NCBI GenBank assembly: GCA_036571765.1 | Contig: BROE01000017.1 | Location: 73,778 to 137,777 of the forward strand | Reading direction: 5' to 3' | DNA: 64,000 nucleotides | Source: Plecoglossus altivelis | Taxonomy: Eukaryota; Chordata; Actinopteri; Osmeriformes; Plecoglossidae | In this document: positions 47,877-58,181 of the stretch, in pieces | How positions within the stretch are numbered: the first letter of the stretch is position 1 | Layout of the letters: every line of letters begins with the position of its first letter | Program-made: the position numbers and the translations under genes | The notes under the pieces: model-generated | The model's input: the letters and a program-made list of their open reading frames with translations, nothing else | Database searches by the model: none | Told to the model about the DNA's origin: nothing

Positions 47877-48520
47877 GATCATAACTTCGCATTCGAGTTA
47901 AATCCACAAAAATAAAAGCCTTCAATTAATTTCCCCTGCAGATCACGCAAAACTCCCAGTCTTTTTGCTCTTTATCTCGTCCGAGCACTGAGCGCTAAAT
48001 TCAAGAAAAAAAATGACGGCGTCTCAGAAAGAAAAAAAACGATTATAATGTATCCAACTTAAGTAAAAAATATTAGTAAGCACACGTCAACCGCACGCAC
48101 CTATAAAGTTAAAATAGTGAAAGTAGTACATCTTTCGCATCAGGCTATCCATTTAAATAAGATTTTTAAAATCCACTCAGGATGGAAGTTGACTTCATCT
48201 GTCCCAAATTGTCAGCGCCGCTGCTCCCAAATATACGGAATCGCTGTGAAAGTGACAGCTTCGATAACGTCACTCGTCCACCGGTATTGTAACCCTGCTA
48301 ATTTTGGCAGTAAACTTCACAAAGTTAACTTCCACGAGAAGCTTTCCACTTTTGCTAATTTGTTCTCTTGCAGCAACAGCTTAACTTTAGGGACACTGGA
48401 TATTGCTGTAGTGGGTAATACCGCACGTCATGGTGCGGAGCTGACCAGTGACGCCGGTTTTCCGTTGTGCGGCGTGGGAGCAGTAAACGACTAGTTCAGT
48501 TCCTTCCAACTTCCAGGTTT
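47877..48520 (-). promoter_or_regulatory. rapgef6: Probable 5' UTR/promoter region of rapgef6
   Basis: The sequence immediately upstream of the start exon is free of recognised repeats and somewhat richer in CpG than its surroundings (48180-48500). No TATA box or initiator could be assigned with confidence. A plus-strand frame here (48117-48494) is not supported as a gene. Confidence 0.4.
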
Positions 48521-48879
48521 AAACTGTTTTGTCAACATTACAAAATGCCCTTAAAAACATTCTTTCAACATCTAACATCTAGTGCCTTTTAATGACGCGT
48601 CTTGATTAAAAAAATGATGACAACAGTTACTACAAATGAAAATATTTAGGTTTTTGGTGGCCAAGCAGCGAAGCTACAAAATGTTATACCTTTTCTTATT
48701 ATATACTATCTTTTCTCATTAGAGTGTATGGCAGCCCCTTGAACCGTTTGGTAAAAAGTTGTGAAGTTCAGCACACAAATGTAAGACAGACCCTTTTTTT
48801 ATGTTCACCAAGTTAAATGTCTCCCTTTGAAGCTATCTAGCGCCACCTAAAGGTGAAAGGTATTCGTGTCTTTACATGC

Positions 48880-49645
48880 GGAACTTTTGAAGGCTATGGC
48901 CGATCTTCAAAAAAGACGTACCGTTGGATTTCCTGGATTTAGACGAGTTCGACACATCCCATGGCATAAATGTCTGGTTCGGCAGATTTTCCACCATTTA
49001 AAATTTCAAGCAAACAGGATATTCGTTAGTCCTGCAATTTTGTCCAATCTTCGCTAAAATTGGCAAGTGTCATCATCAGAGTAACCCTCACTCAAATTGT
49101 CAATGATTTTTGAATTTCAAAGCCGTTTGCTTTGTAGAGCCCATCAAAATCGGCTAGAAAACAACCAAACAGGAAGTTGGCACATATCTCAGCAAATTGT
49201 TGGCCTATCAAAACCGAACTTGGTATATTGACTAGGCACCCTCTTCTAAGGATGTCTAAATAATTTGGTGTCATGCAACCATTGGGAGTGGCCACAAGAA
49301 GCCAAACTAATTTTTGCCCATAACTGTTGATTACTTTGCCTCAAGTGATTTCTTTGTCTGATGATGTCTTGTGACATCCCATGTTTGACACATGATAACA
49401 TGATACCAGCCAATTCTATGCAGCCGCCATTTTTAATGAATGAAAAACTTTTTTCTCTACTCCTCCTACAAATGTTGGAACAATATTCACCTAATTTGGA
49501 AGAGACTATCTTCAGACCAAGCCTCAAAAATTGTTCACATGGCTTTTTGATTTTCAAAACCGTTTGCCTAGTACAGCCAACCAAATTCGGCTGCAGAACC
49601 ACCAAACAGGAAGTCACAGCAAACTTTTAGCGTGTTCTCTGAAGC
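48880..49645 (+). repeat. Unclassified dispersed repeat, family A (longest plus copy)
   Basis: Collinear with 9150-9590 and with the reverse of 28500-28900. It contains internal near-duplicates: GTCCAATCTTC/GGAACAATATTCACC, and AAACAGGAAGT at both about 49168 and 49605, suggesting a unit of about 440 bp present twice. Confidence 0.65.
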
Positions 49646-49665
49646 CTCTTCTGAGGATGCCTTAG

Positions 49666-49747
49666 CCCTGATGCTGCCTTGCGGTAATTGTGATTCACCT
49701 TTTGTACCACAAAGGTGGGTCACAGTGACCCGAAGGCAGCACCAGGG
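49666..49747. mobile_element. Short MITE, piggyBac-like termini
   Basis: CCCTGATGCTGCCTT at the left and AAGGCAGCACCAGGG at the right are near-exact inverted repeats; flanks TTAG and ATAA resemble a decayed TTAA target. Confidence 0.65.
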
Positions 49748-49814
49748 ATAAGTTTTTCATTGGACATATGACCTGCTTGGCCACCTCATTGTAACTTGCA
49801 GTTATATTTGTATT

Positions 49815-52545
49815 TGCATTGTTCGCATCCTTCATTCTGGTCGGAGTTTACCTGACACCGGGCCCGCACGTGAAAGAGGCGCAGCGTGCACTCGCAGACT
49901 AGATTCTGAAAGTGGAGCGAACTCACCCGGATTCACTAATCATCGTCCTCAGGGACTTCAACAAAGGCAACCTCAGCCAGGAACTCCCCAAATACAGACA
50001 ATTGCCCCACCAGAGAGGGAAATACCCTAGATCACTGCTACACCACAGCCAGCAAAGCTTATGCAGTCTCTCGTGCAGCTCTGGGACACTCCGACCACTC
50101 CATGATCCACCTGATTCCTGCATACTGGCAGAAACTTAAACTCTGCAAATCTGCAGCATGGACACACAACTGTGTGCAGCTGTGTCCCCGGTGTTCACCA
50201 ACACCTCCCTGGAGACATGCTACGTGCCAGCCTGCTCTAAATCCTCCACCATCATCCCTGTGCCCAAGAAGTCCAAACCAACAGGACTGAACGACTACAG
50301 ACCCATCACACTGACATCTGTGGTAATGAAGTCCTTAGAGTGCTTGGTGCTGGCACACCTCAAAAACATCACAGACCCCCTCCTGGACCCCCTGCAGTTC
50401 GCCTACAGAGCCAACAGGTCTGTGGATGACGCAGTTAATATGGCCCTACACTTCACCTATCAGCATCTGGACTCCCCAAACACCTACACTAGGATCCTGT
50501 TTGTGGACTTCAGCTCTGCCTTCAATACCATTATCCTGGCTGTGCTTCAGGACAAGCTATCCCAGCTAAATGTGCCTAACCCCACCTGCAGGTGGATCAT
50601 AGAATTCCTGTCTGACAGGAAGCAGCGTGTCAAGATGGGAAGTCTCTGACTCCAGGTCAATCAGCACTGGAGCTCAGGGCTGCATCCTTTCCCCTCTGCT
50701 TTTCTCCCTGTACACCAACAGCTGCACCTCCAGTCACCCGTCTGTCAAGCTCCTGAAGTTCACAGATGACACCACCCTGATCGGGCTCATCTCCGGTGGG
50801 GATGAGTCTGACTACAGGAGGGAAGCTGACAACCTGGTGTAGCCAGAACAACCTCGAGCTGAATGCTCTGAAGACAGTGGAGATGGTTGTGGACTTCAGA
50901 AAGGACCCATCCCCACTCTCCCCCATCACCCTGTGCGACTACCATGTCAACACTGTTGAGTCCCTCCACTTCCTGGGCACCACACTCTCCCAGGACCTCA
51001 AGTGGGAGCTAAGCATCGCCTCACTGGTTAAGAAAGCCCAGCAGAGGATGTACTTTCTGCGGCAGCTGAAGAAATTCAACCTGCCAATGATAATTATGGT
51101 GCAATTCTATACAGCCATTATTGAGTCCATCCTCACCTCCTCCATCACCGTCTGGTACGCTGGTGCCACTGCCAAGGACACGAGCAAACTGCAGCGCATC
51201 ATCCGTGCCTCCAAGAAGGTTAAGAAGGCTGCAACTTGCCATCCCTCAAGGACCTGCACACCCCGAGGTCCTTGAGGCGAGTGAGGAAGACTGTGACCGA
51301 CTCCTCCCACCCTGGACACTCTTTGCTTCAGCTGCTTCCCTCTGGCAGGAGGCTGCGGTCCATCAGGACCAAAACCTCTTGCCACAGGAACAGCTTCTAC
51401 CCCTCTGCTATTGCCCTCTTCAACAGTGCCAAGGAATCAGTATGACATTGCAACAAACTACCAACATCACCACACCCCCACTCCAGGATCCTCCTACTGC
51501 ACTCTGCACAAGGCACTTTGGCACATGACATGACAAATTATAACTACCACTGTGATTTTACACTACTGTGTATATACCCCCCCCCTCCTACTGTTGCATT
51601 ACTGTGTTGTTGAAGAGGCTGACACGGTCTCTATATTTAAGACCAGCCTTAGGACATTTCTCTTCCAAGTGGCTTATGGATGGGCTGGTTGGGAACAGAA
51701 ATACAAACATACAGTTTTCAGCCATGCTGCCCTAGGAGCAACTCAACTGGGGGAAGTGAGCTCTGTCCTGGATGCTGTCCTGGCAATGGCTTCACCCCAG
51801 ATGCCCCGCCTCATCTCGTGACCTGATCTCTCGACTCGGGTGCTCCTTAACTGTCGGGGGATTCCTTCCTACAACGGACGAGCTGCTCTCCTCAGATCTA
51901 CTTCTCTGAATAGTTGAACGCTCCTCACACTGGATGATCAAGGTAAGTCCATCCTTCCACCTGAGTGGTTCCTACTCTAGTCTATCTGTACATGATTTTA
52001 GCAAATGGACACATGGTTGCGTGCCAGTCCTGGACCATCTACAGCCTGTCCGTCCTTGGGAGTAGGATCTCTCCTTCACTCTGGTTCTCCTCAAGGTTTC
52101 TACTATTTCCCACAGGGTTTTTTGTAGTTTTTCCTCACAGAGAAGGAGGGTCTAAGGACAGGGGATGTTCTGGGATAGTTGTTCATTTGCTGAAATCTTT
52201 TGGACATTGCTTACCTTGCTTTGCTGTCTATTGACCAATGATGGACTCATTGACACCCTTCGAGGCAACTGTTGTTGTGATTTTGGGCGTTACAAAAATA
52301 ACTTGAATTGGATATACCCCCCCTCCACCTGCACTATATATACCCCACTTACTACCGTTATATTAACCCCATCTGTACAGCTGGTGTCCACTTATCCAAT
52401 CTTATTTGTATTTTATAATAGATTTTTATTATATTTTGATCTATATTCTTTATGTTTCATATATGTTCTATGTTTGCACTTCCCTGCCACAGTAAATTCT
52501 GTATATCTTGCATGGCGAATAAAAACCGATTCTGATTCTGATTGC
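49815..52545 (+). mobile_element. Jockey-superfamily (L2/CR1/Rex1-group) LINE, broken, with nested insertion
   Basis: The endonuclease remnant (HPDSLIIVLRDFNKGNLSQE, where the usual GDFN reads RDFN) is followed by RT (50158-50649: LNDYRPITLTSVVMKSLECL, DPLQFAYRANRSVDDAV, LFVDFSSAFNTI; 50627-50842: AQGCILSPLLFSL, LLKFTDDTTLIGLI with FTDD for FADD). The C-terminal region (50796-51275, 51236-51445) includes LLPSGRRLRSIRTKTSCHRN and SFYPSAIALFN. At least three frameshifts. The 3' UTR is split by an L2 tail at 51590-52310 and ends at 52545 with CCGATTCTGATTCTGATTG repeats after AATAAA. Located between rapgef6 and fnip1. Confidence 0.87.
51590..52310 (+). mobile_element. Nested L2-type LINE 3' end (5'-truncated)
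   Basis: Homologous to 10470-11275. Encodes EEADTVSIFKTSLRTFLFQV, AYGWAG, then the same 3' UTR (CCTAGGAGCAACT, GAGCTCTGTCCTGGATGCTG, TTTTGGGCGTTACAAAAATAA) and TTGAATTG end. The flanks GTATATACC(C)nTCC at 51570-51588 and GATATACC(C)nTCC at 52311-52327 look like an imperfect target-site duplication. Confidence 0.85.
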
Positions 52546-52790
52546 TTCCAATAAAATAGCTTTTATTGTATGACTACAAAATATTTTCATTTTGGGGCCC
52601 GATCCTCACTGCTGGTACAGATGTCACCAGTGTTCCTAAATGCTTATCGGGCAAATCTGTCAACAATTGTAATTTGGGTAGATTAGGATCAGTGCAAAAA
52701 GTTGCGGTGTAATGACATGTGACATTTGAGGGTTGTCATGTAGACATTCTGTAAGTAAGTTCAACGTTCCCCATCCTCCGCCCAAGACAA
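52546..52790. other. Intergenic sequence, nothing assigned
   Basis: Short stretch between the LINE end and the presumed fnip1 polyadenylation site. Confidence 0.4.
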
Positions 52791-52810
52791 GTTCAGCTCA
52801 CCAATGACAC

Positions 52811-52816
52811 AGTTTA
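52811..52816 (-). terminator. fnip1: Candidate polyadenylation signal AATAAA for fnip1
   Basis: Canonical hexamer on the minus strand at the end of the nonrepetitive UTR-like sequence. Other AATAAA words occur in the region (for example near 53281), so the choice is tentative. Confidence 0.4.
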
Positions 52817-54469
52817 TTGCACAACATTCCCAGAAAATTGGGAGAGTATCAATCTAAAAGGAAATAAATTCATATTGAAAGAACAGGTAGGTGTACAAAT
52901 AAAAATTGAAAATAAACAGTATGTACAATTTTTCAGAACAATGTTACCTTACTAAATAATTTATTTGTAACATGTATTAAGAAAGAAAAAGAAAATGTAA
53001 AGTCATACTCTAGACAGTAATAATCGGGGTAAAAAAAAAAAAAAAATGTAATGGGTAGCACATAACCTGCCTAGTATCTTACATACAGTACACAGTGAAG
53101 CATGTCATCGTACTCATTTCAACCAGCAAAATATATTCTCTTATTCTCTTTGCCTAGACCCCCTGTTTTGTTCCATGCCATTAAGACTCCATTGCACAGG
53201 TGCTGTCTTCAAATAGTGTTGATTTCAATCAACAGCACAATTGACAGTGACATAGCAAACTGTTTTCCACATCTCTGTAATAAACAGTAAGCTGGTACAT
53301 TTTCACCAGCATATTCCCACAAACTATCCTTTCAAAGCATGCAGTGCAGCCGTAAACATTGAATGTTGGACGCAAAGCAATAAAAAAGGAGAAAAAAGGA
53401 AAATACTAATGATCCTGCTCTTTTTTCAACTGATTAGATGATCTTGTATATTGTGACTGTCACAATCCGAGGGCCAACTTTGATCCCTTTATCAATAGAG
53501 ATCACAACATTGCGTTAACACAGTTTGCTAAAACATTTCTTGTATTTCAAAGAGAGTGTAAAAACATTTCCCTCCAGCATTCCAAACGAGCAGTTATAAA
53601 ATATATCCTTTAGGCATTTTCATCAGGGCAACTACAAAACGCAGTTTTAGAGTATCAGTTGCCCGGAGAGGATCTGAGGTAGGCCTGTACCTGTGTGAGT
53701 GTGTTCACGACCAATATCTAGCATTGGAAACATTATTAAAATTAACTGTTTATCTTTAATACCTCAGATATGATGTGTACAGGCAGTCTCTAGGGCTGCA
53801 AACACAATCCACCCCAACACAATAAGGGTGGTTGAGATTTTCAGAGAAGGTATACTTGTAAACAAACAGGAATACAAACACAGACATTGGCATAATTGTG
53901 AGCTTGATAGTATCTCCCAATGACATTGACTAAAAGTGGAAAGTATTAGAGGCCTCTTCTGATTGATTCCCTGTGAAAACAGGTCAGCGTTCCCTTCCTA
54001 TAAACTATCTCATGATTGTACAGAAAAGCAGTCGATTTAAACTGTGTTAGTTTCAATGTCTTGATTATAAAATTAAACTTAACAGAAGTCTTTGGCTTTC
54101 TTGTCCTATAACCATAGAAAATCTAAATGCAGAAAAAATACAAAGAAACATTCAAAAGCAGGAGAATGCCATTATCTCAAGCAGCTTGGGAGTCATATCA
54201 CCAGTTCAGCTTCCTGTGTTATACATCACAGAAATTGTGGACATGATGCCCTCTTGTGCCAAGAGTGAATACTGCCAAGTGCTGTGCCCTACACTGTAGG
54301 GTCTACAGGTCTGACAGCTCTGGCATGAGGATGAAGGGAGAACACACTGGGGCCACAGTAGAGCACAGTCGGCCATGTTGTGTCACAGTTGACTACTGGA
54401 GTCAGCTGCCTTCCAGGCGCACTGTCCCCCTCCCCTCCATTATCTCTCTGCCCATCAGGGAGTGACCTG

Positions 54470-54503
54470 CCCCCCCCCCCCCCCCCCCCACCCCCCCCCA
54501 CCA
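54470..54503. repeat. Poly(C)/poly(G) tract just after the fnip1 stop
   Basis: About 20 C, then two runs of nine C separated by A on plus. In the mRNA it is a G-rich block starting about 30 nt after the stop codon. Confidence 0.95.
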
Positions 54504-54530
54504 CCTGCGATGCCATGGTGTCCTGGTGAT

Positions 54531-54609
54531 CTAGAGCAGGATTTGAGCCACGTAGGGAGAGTGAGTACTGGCCACTGCTGCCAGCAAGGGCAGGTCACTG
54601 GACTCAATC
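54531..54609 (-). CDS. fnip1: fnip1 last coding exon (stop)
   Basis: Minus-strand exon of 79 nt. One base completes Gly, then [25 protein letters not shown] and TAG. Acceptor CTTCCAG above 54609. This is the invariant C terminus of FNIP1/FNIP2 (family [25 protein letters not shown]; here AAV for TAI). Part of the C-terminal DENN domain. Confidence 0.97.
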
Positions 54610-54804
54610 CTGGAAGCAGAACACACAACAAGGATCAAGATGGAAAAACATTAGATAGGACTCATAGCAACATTTGCCTAGAACCAGAGTACTCGTCAAA
54701 TAATTATTAAAGGTGTATCTAGAGAGTGTGCCTAGAGAGTAATGAGTAGTGTGTGCTATATTATTTGAAAGCACACAGCACACTACATGCTACTAACTGC
54801 TCAC

Positions 54805-54920
54805 CCCAGCACCATTCCCAGCTCCTTAACATGGACCCTTGTCTGACCCTTCAGATACTCTGCCAGCATCCTGCTCTTGAAGTATATCTCCTGCAGACGA
54901 TCCTCAAGGTGCATCACACA
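54805..54920 (-). CDS. fnip1: fnip1 coding exon (C-terminal DENN region)
   Basis: Minus-strand exon of 116 nt encoding CVMHLEDRLQEIYFKSRMLA, EYLKGQTRVHVKELGMVLG(G split). Acceptor GCCTAG above, donor GTGAGCAG below. Matches the near-invariant FNIP segment C-MHLEDRLQEMYxKSxMLxEYL. Joins the previous exon as NF|CVMH and the next as LG|IESS. Confidence 0.96.
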
Positions 54921-55103
54921 CTAGGCATAGAGGGGGATGGAGATAATGAAATGGGGACAAAGACAGAGTGAAAATAGCAGGTCTAGCAGTGCTAGCATGC
55001 AGTGATAATAAATTCCCACTTACTCTAAAATGCATAGATGCAACATTGATACAAGCACCTTAGCAGCTATACTGTAGTGGAACAGTGTGACAATGTCACT
55101 TAC

Positions 55104-55304
55104 AAAGTTGGGTGAGAGATTGAGTTTGTAGAGCTGGTGAGTGGACTGCAGCAGGCTGGACACCAGGCTAGACACCAGCACCTCCTTCCCAAGCTTATTG
55201 GTGTCCGTGGGTCTCCTCTGGCTGCTGGCCACCTGAACTGTCCACTTGTCTGTATCCGCTATGATGCACACAGCCTCCGCTATAGGCTCATCAAGCACTG
55301 GGTG
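55104..55304 (-). CDS. fnip1: fnip1 coding exon (C-terminal DENN region)
   Basis: Minus-strand exon of 201 nt (67 codons, phase 0 at both ends) encoding HPVLDEPIAEAVCIIADTDK, WTVQVASSQRRPTDTNKLGK and EVLVSSLVSSLLQSTHQLYK, LNLSPNF. Acceptor CCGCTAG, donor GTAAGTGA. Nearly identical to vertebrate FNIP1 (HPVLDEPIAEAVCIIADTDKWTVQVASSQR in the family). Confidence 0.97.
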
Positions 55305-55426
55305 CTAGCGGGGACAAGACCCGTGGAGAAGGAGAGAGTGAGTGAATCTGTGAGTGTGAATTAATGGGCATGTGAAAGTGTGATTAAGTGTCTCTTATGT
55401 GTGTTGGTGTCTTTACGTCCTGTATT

Positions 55427-55468
<42 letters not shown>
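55427..55468. repeat. (TG)n-(TA)n microsatellite
   Basis: TG repeats passing into about 15 TA units. It lies between fnip1 coding exons in a 219-bp intron. Confidence 0.95.
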
Positions 55469-55472
<4 letters not shown>

Positions 55473-55523
55473 CTACAACAATATTATCATGACTCTATCA
55501 CGAGTATCCCCTGTAATCCCCAC

Positions 55524-55689
55524 CTGCACAGCATGGTCAAGGTCAGCCATGAGACCTTGCTTCAACTTGTCATCGCTGGGGAGACCGTGCAGGACAAAGT
55601 CAGGAACATAAGTGGGACAGTATCCTCCAAACAACGACCGACCAAAGTTGGCGATGCTGGGTTTAGAGAAGTTCTCCACCAGCTTAGCC
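55524..55689 (-). CDS. fnip1: fnip1 coding exon (start of C-terminal DENN part)
   Basis: Minus-strand exon of 166 nt encoding (G)AKLVENFSKPSIANFGRSLF, GGYCPTYVPDFVLHGLPSDD, KLKQGLMADLDHAVQ. Acceptor TTGTGTCAG, donor GTGGGGAT. ANFGRSLxGGYCxxYVPDFVLxG is the conserved FNIP block. YVPDFVL agrees with FNIP1 rather than FNIP2. Confidence 0.97.
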
Positions 55690-56226
55690 CTGACACAACA
55701 AGCAAGACCAAGTAAGTAAGTTGTTTTTACTAAGCTTGTGTCTGTTTTGTAGTGTAGTTTTGTGTTTCTGTCTGAGGTCGTCTGTGTATGTGTATAAGTA
55801 TTTGTAGAATGATTGGCTGATAAGACAAATACATCAATGGTGGGCTGAAACACTCTTTTTTTTCTTTTTACAAGTTCATTGTCCTTTGGTTCTTTGAATA
55901 TAAAGTTGTTGTTTTTTGCAAAACCATTTAATCCTCGTGCTCTCTTCACATCTCTCTCTTCAGATCTTTATCCTGTACCCTTTTGGGCACTGAAAAGTGC
56001 AATCATGCAAAATGTGATTTTTTTTATTTTGAATTCAATCAAGCACATACAATATAAATTTCTCATTGTGGGTGTGTTTGTGTGTGATTTAAACATAGTT
56101 TCGAGTCATTCTGGACCCCCAAGGGAACACAAGTTAAGATTGATGGCTTGTTAACTTGGCCTTATGCATTTGAGGTGGCTGCTGTCAGTGCTCCAGTAGC
56201 ATGTTTAACTGTATGATACACCAGCA

Positions 56227-56391
56227 CTGTGGTTCCCTACTCCATCACACATAATTCAAATGAGTGGTCATAATCAGACTCCTGCAAAGCTGGATAACGA
56301 CACCGTTATTTGAATCAGGTGTTTTGGAGCAGGGACACACCTAAAACATGACAGACAGGAGTTCCCTGAGGACCAGGTTTGGGAACCACTG
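56227..56391. mobile_element. Short hAT-like MITE in fnip1 intron
   Basis: Left end CTGTGGTTCCCTACTCC and right end GGTTTGGGAACCACTG are inverted repeats. The flanking octamers CACCAGCA-like and CACTAGGA match at about six of eight bases. Confidence 0.5.
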
Positions 56392-56454
56392 CACTAGGAC
56401 ATAGTGGTTAGTAATATATGGTATGGTGGTAGTGACACGCACACGCACACACTT

Positions 56455-57843
56455 TGAGGGGAAGAAGTATTTGATCCGCTGCTGATTCTGTATGTTTGCC
56501 CACTGACAAATAAATGATGCATATTTAGTTTTAATAGTGGCCTTATTTGGACATTGAGAGACAGAAAAACAAAAAAAATAGTGATTTATTAATGTAATGA
56601 TTGAAATAAGTATTTGACCGCTCTGCAAAATATGACTTAGTACTGGTTGGTAAAACCGTATATGGCAATAACAGAGGTCAGTTGTTTCTTGTAGTTGGCC
56701 ACCAGCTTTGCTTACATCTCAGGAGGGATTCTGTCCCTCTTCTCTTTGCAGATCTTCTCCAAGGTTTGAAAGCTGACAATTGGTAACTCAAATCTTTAGC
56801 TCCCTCCACGGATGTTCTAAGGAATTAAGGTCTGAAGACTGGTCTGGCCACCCCAGGACCTGAATGAGCCACTCGTTTGTTGCCTTTGCCGTGTGTTTTG
56901 GTCATTGTAATTCTAAAATACCCATCTACAACCCATTTTCAATGCCCTGACAGAGGGAAGGAGATTCTGACCCAAGATTTGAATGTACATGGCCCAGTCC
57001 ATTGTCCCTTTGATGTGATGGAGATGTCCTCTACCCTTCGGCTGCCTATAACCTTGTGGTTATAGGCAGCATTCCTCCTCCTCCAAATACGGCAAATTGA
57101 GTTGACGCTAAAGAGGTCAATTTTGGTCTCATCTGACCACAACACTTTGACCCAGTTCTCTGAATAATTAAGATTTTCATTGGCAAATTTAAGACGGGTC
57201 TGTACACGTTCTTTCTTCAGCAGGGGGACCTTAAAGGCGATACAGAATTTTAGTCCTTTACGGCATAGTGTGTTATCAATTGTTTCCTTGGTGACCGTGG
57301 TCCCAACTTTCTTAAGATTATTGACAAGATCCTCTGGTGTAGTTTTGGTCCGATTCCTCACTGGGATCATTGTAACTCCATGATGTGAAGTCTTGCATGG
57401 AGCCCCAGACCAAGGGGGATTGACAGTTTTTTTGTGTCTTTTGTGAATGATCGCACTGACTATTGTTACCTTCTCACCAAGCTGCCTGCCAATGGTCTTG
57501 TAGCCCATTCCAGCCTTGTGTAAATCTACAATCTTGTCCCTGACATCCTTGGACAGTTTTTTAGTCTCGGTCATGGAGGAGAGTTTGGAATGTCATTGAT
57601 TGCTTTTGTGGACCGGTGTCTTTTATACAAATTGATATTAGGAGAAGAGAGTATGCTCCTAATCTCTTTTTGTTATTTGTATAAAAGACACCTAAGAGCC
57701 AGAAAAAAATTGGATTGAGAGGGAGTAAAATACTTATTTCACTCATCAAATGCAATTGAATTTGTAAAATGTAAAATTATGAATTTTGTTATTGTTAGTC
57801 TGACTCTAACTGCTCAAATAAACACCATTAACATTATAAAGTT
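56455..57843 (-). mobile_element. Tc1-like transposon with hairpin and one truncated end
   Basis: Transposase on the minus strand (57574-56939, 211 aa). The N-terminal paired-type helix-turn-helix reads TETKKLSKDVRDKIVDLHKA, GMGYKTIGRQLGEKVTIVSAI; the first catalytic Asp is in VLWSDETKIDLFS. The rest is shifted and decayed. The left terminus (56455-56627) has an outer repeat (GAGGGGAAGAAGTATTTGAT) and an inner repeat (TGAAATAAGTATTTGAC). The right terminus holds the inverse inner repeat (57730-57750) and part of the outer block up to about 57843, where it breaks off. Inverted/direct-repeat ends of this kind are typical of fish Tc1 elements. Located in fnip1's 2.5-kb intron. Confidence 0.88.
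57613..57693. repeat. Hairpin upstream of the Tc1 transposase
   Basis: GTGTCTTTTATACAAAT near the left and ATTTGTATAAAAGACAC at the right are exact inverse arms; between them GATTAGGAG-like and CTCCTAATCTC form an inner stem. It is part of the Tc1 element's noncoding leader. Confidence 0.85.
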
Positions 57844-58181
57844 GGCATGTTGCTCCTCTACTAGCCATGACACATTTTTATTTTTGTATTTACCGTTTAA
57901 ATGCAAGCATCCTGTGTTGATCTGTTGGGATTCAACATGCCCACTTAGAATACACAACTTTTGTTGCAGCAACTAGCTTGCTCTATTGGACGGTCCATAA
58001 AAATGTGCTTACAACCTAGTGTATGTGGTCACAGCTAATTTGCCATTCATGAATGAATGAAATGAATGTTTAAGTTTATCTATGTTTTCTGTATCTGTCC
58101 CTATTCAAAAAACATAAATACAAAAATAAATATATACACACACAGTATATGTATGTTATTGTGTGTGTTCCAGCTCCTCAC

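Larger units (their letters stand above)
52790..54530 (-). other. fnip1: Probable fnip1 3' UTR
   Basis: The minus strand continues from the fnip1 stop without a recognised repeat or gene for 1.7 kb. The AATAAA at 52816-52811 (minus strand, within CAATAAACTG) is the best candidate polyadenylation signal. The end is inferred, not shown. Confidence 0.5.

Noticed and set aside
48117..48494. 125-aa plus-strand open frame upstream of rapgef6
   Set aside because: Divergent-gene possibility considered, but no recognisable domain or splice structure; more likely promoter-proximal chance frame.
54289..54516. Minus-strand frame with a poly-Gly run
   Set aside because: It lies after the fnip1 stop and reflects only the poly(G) tract.
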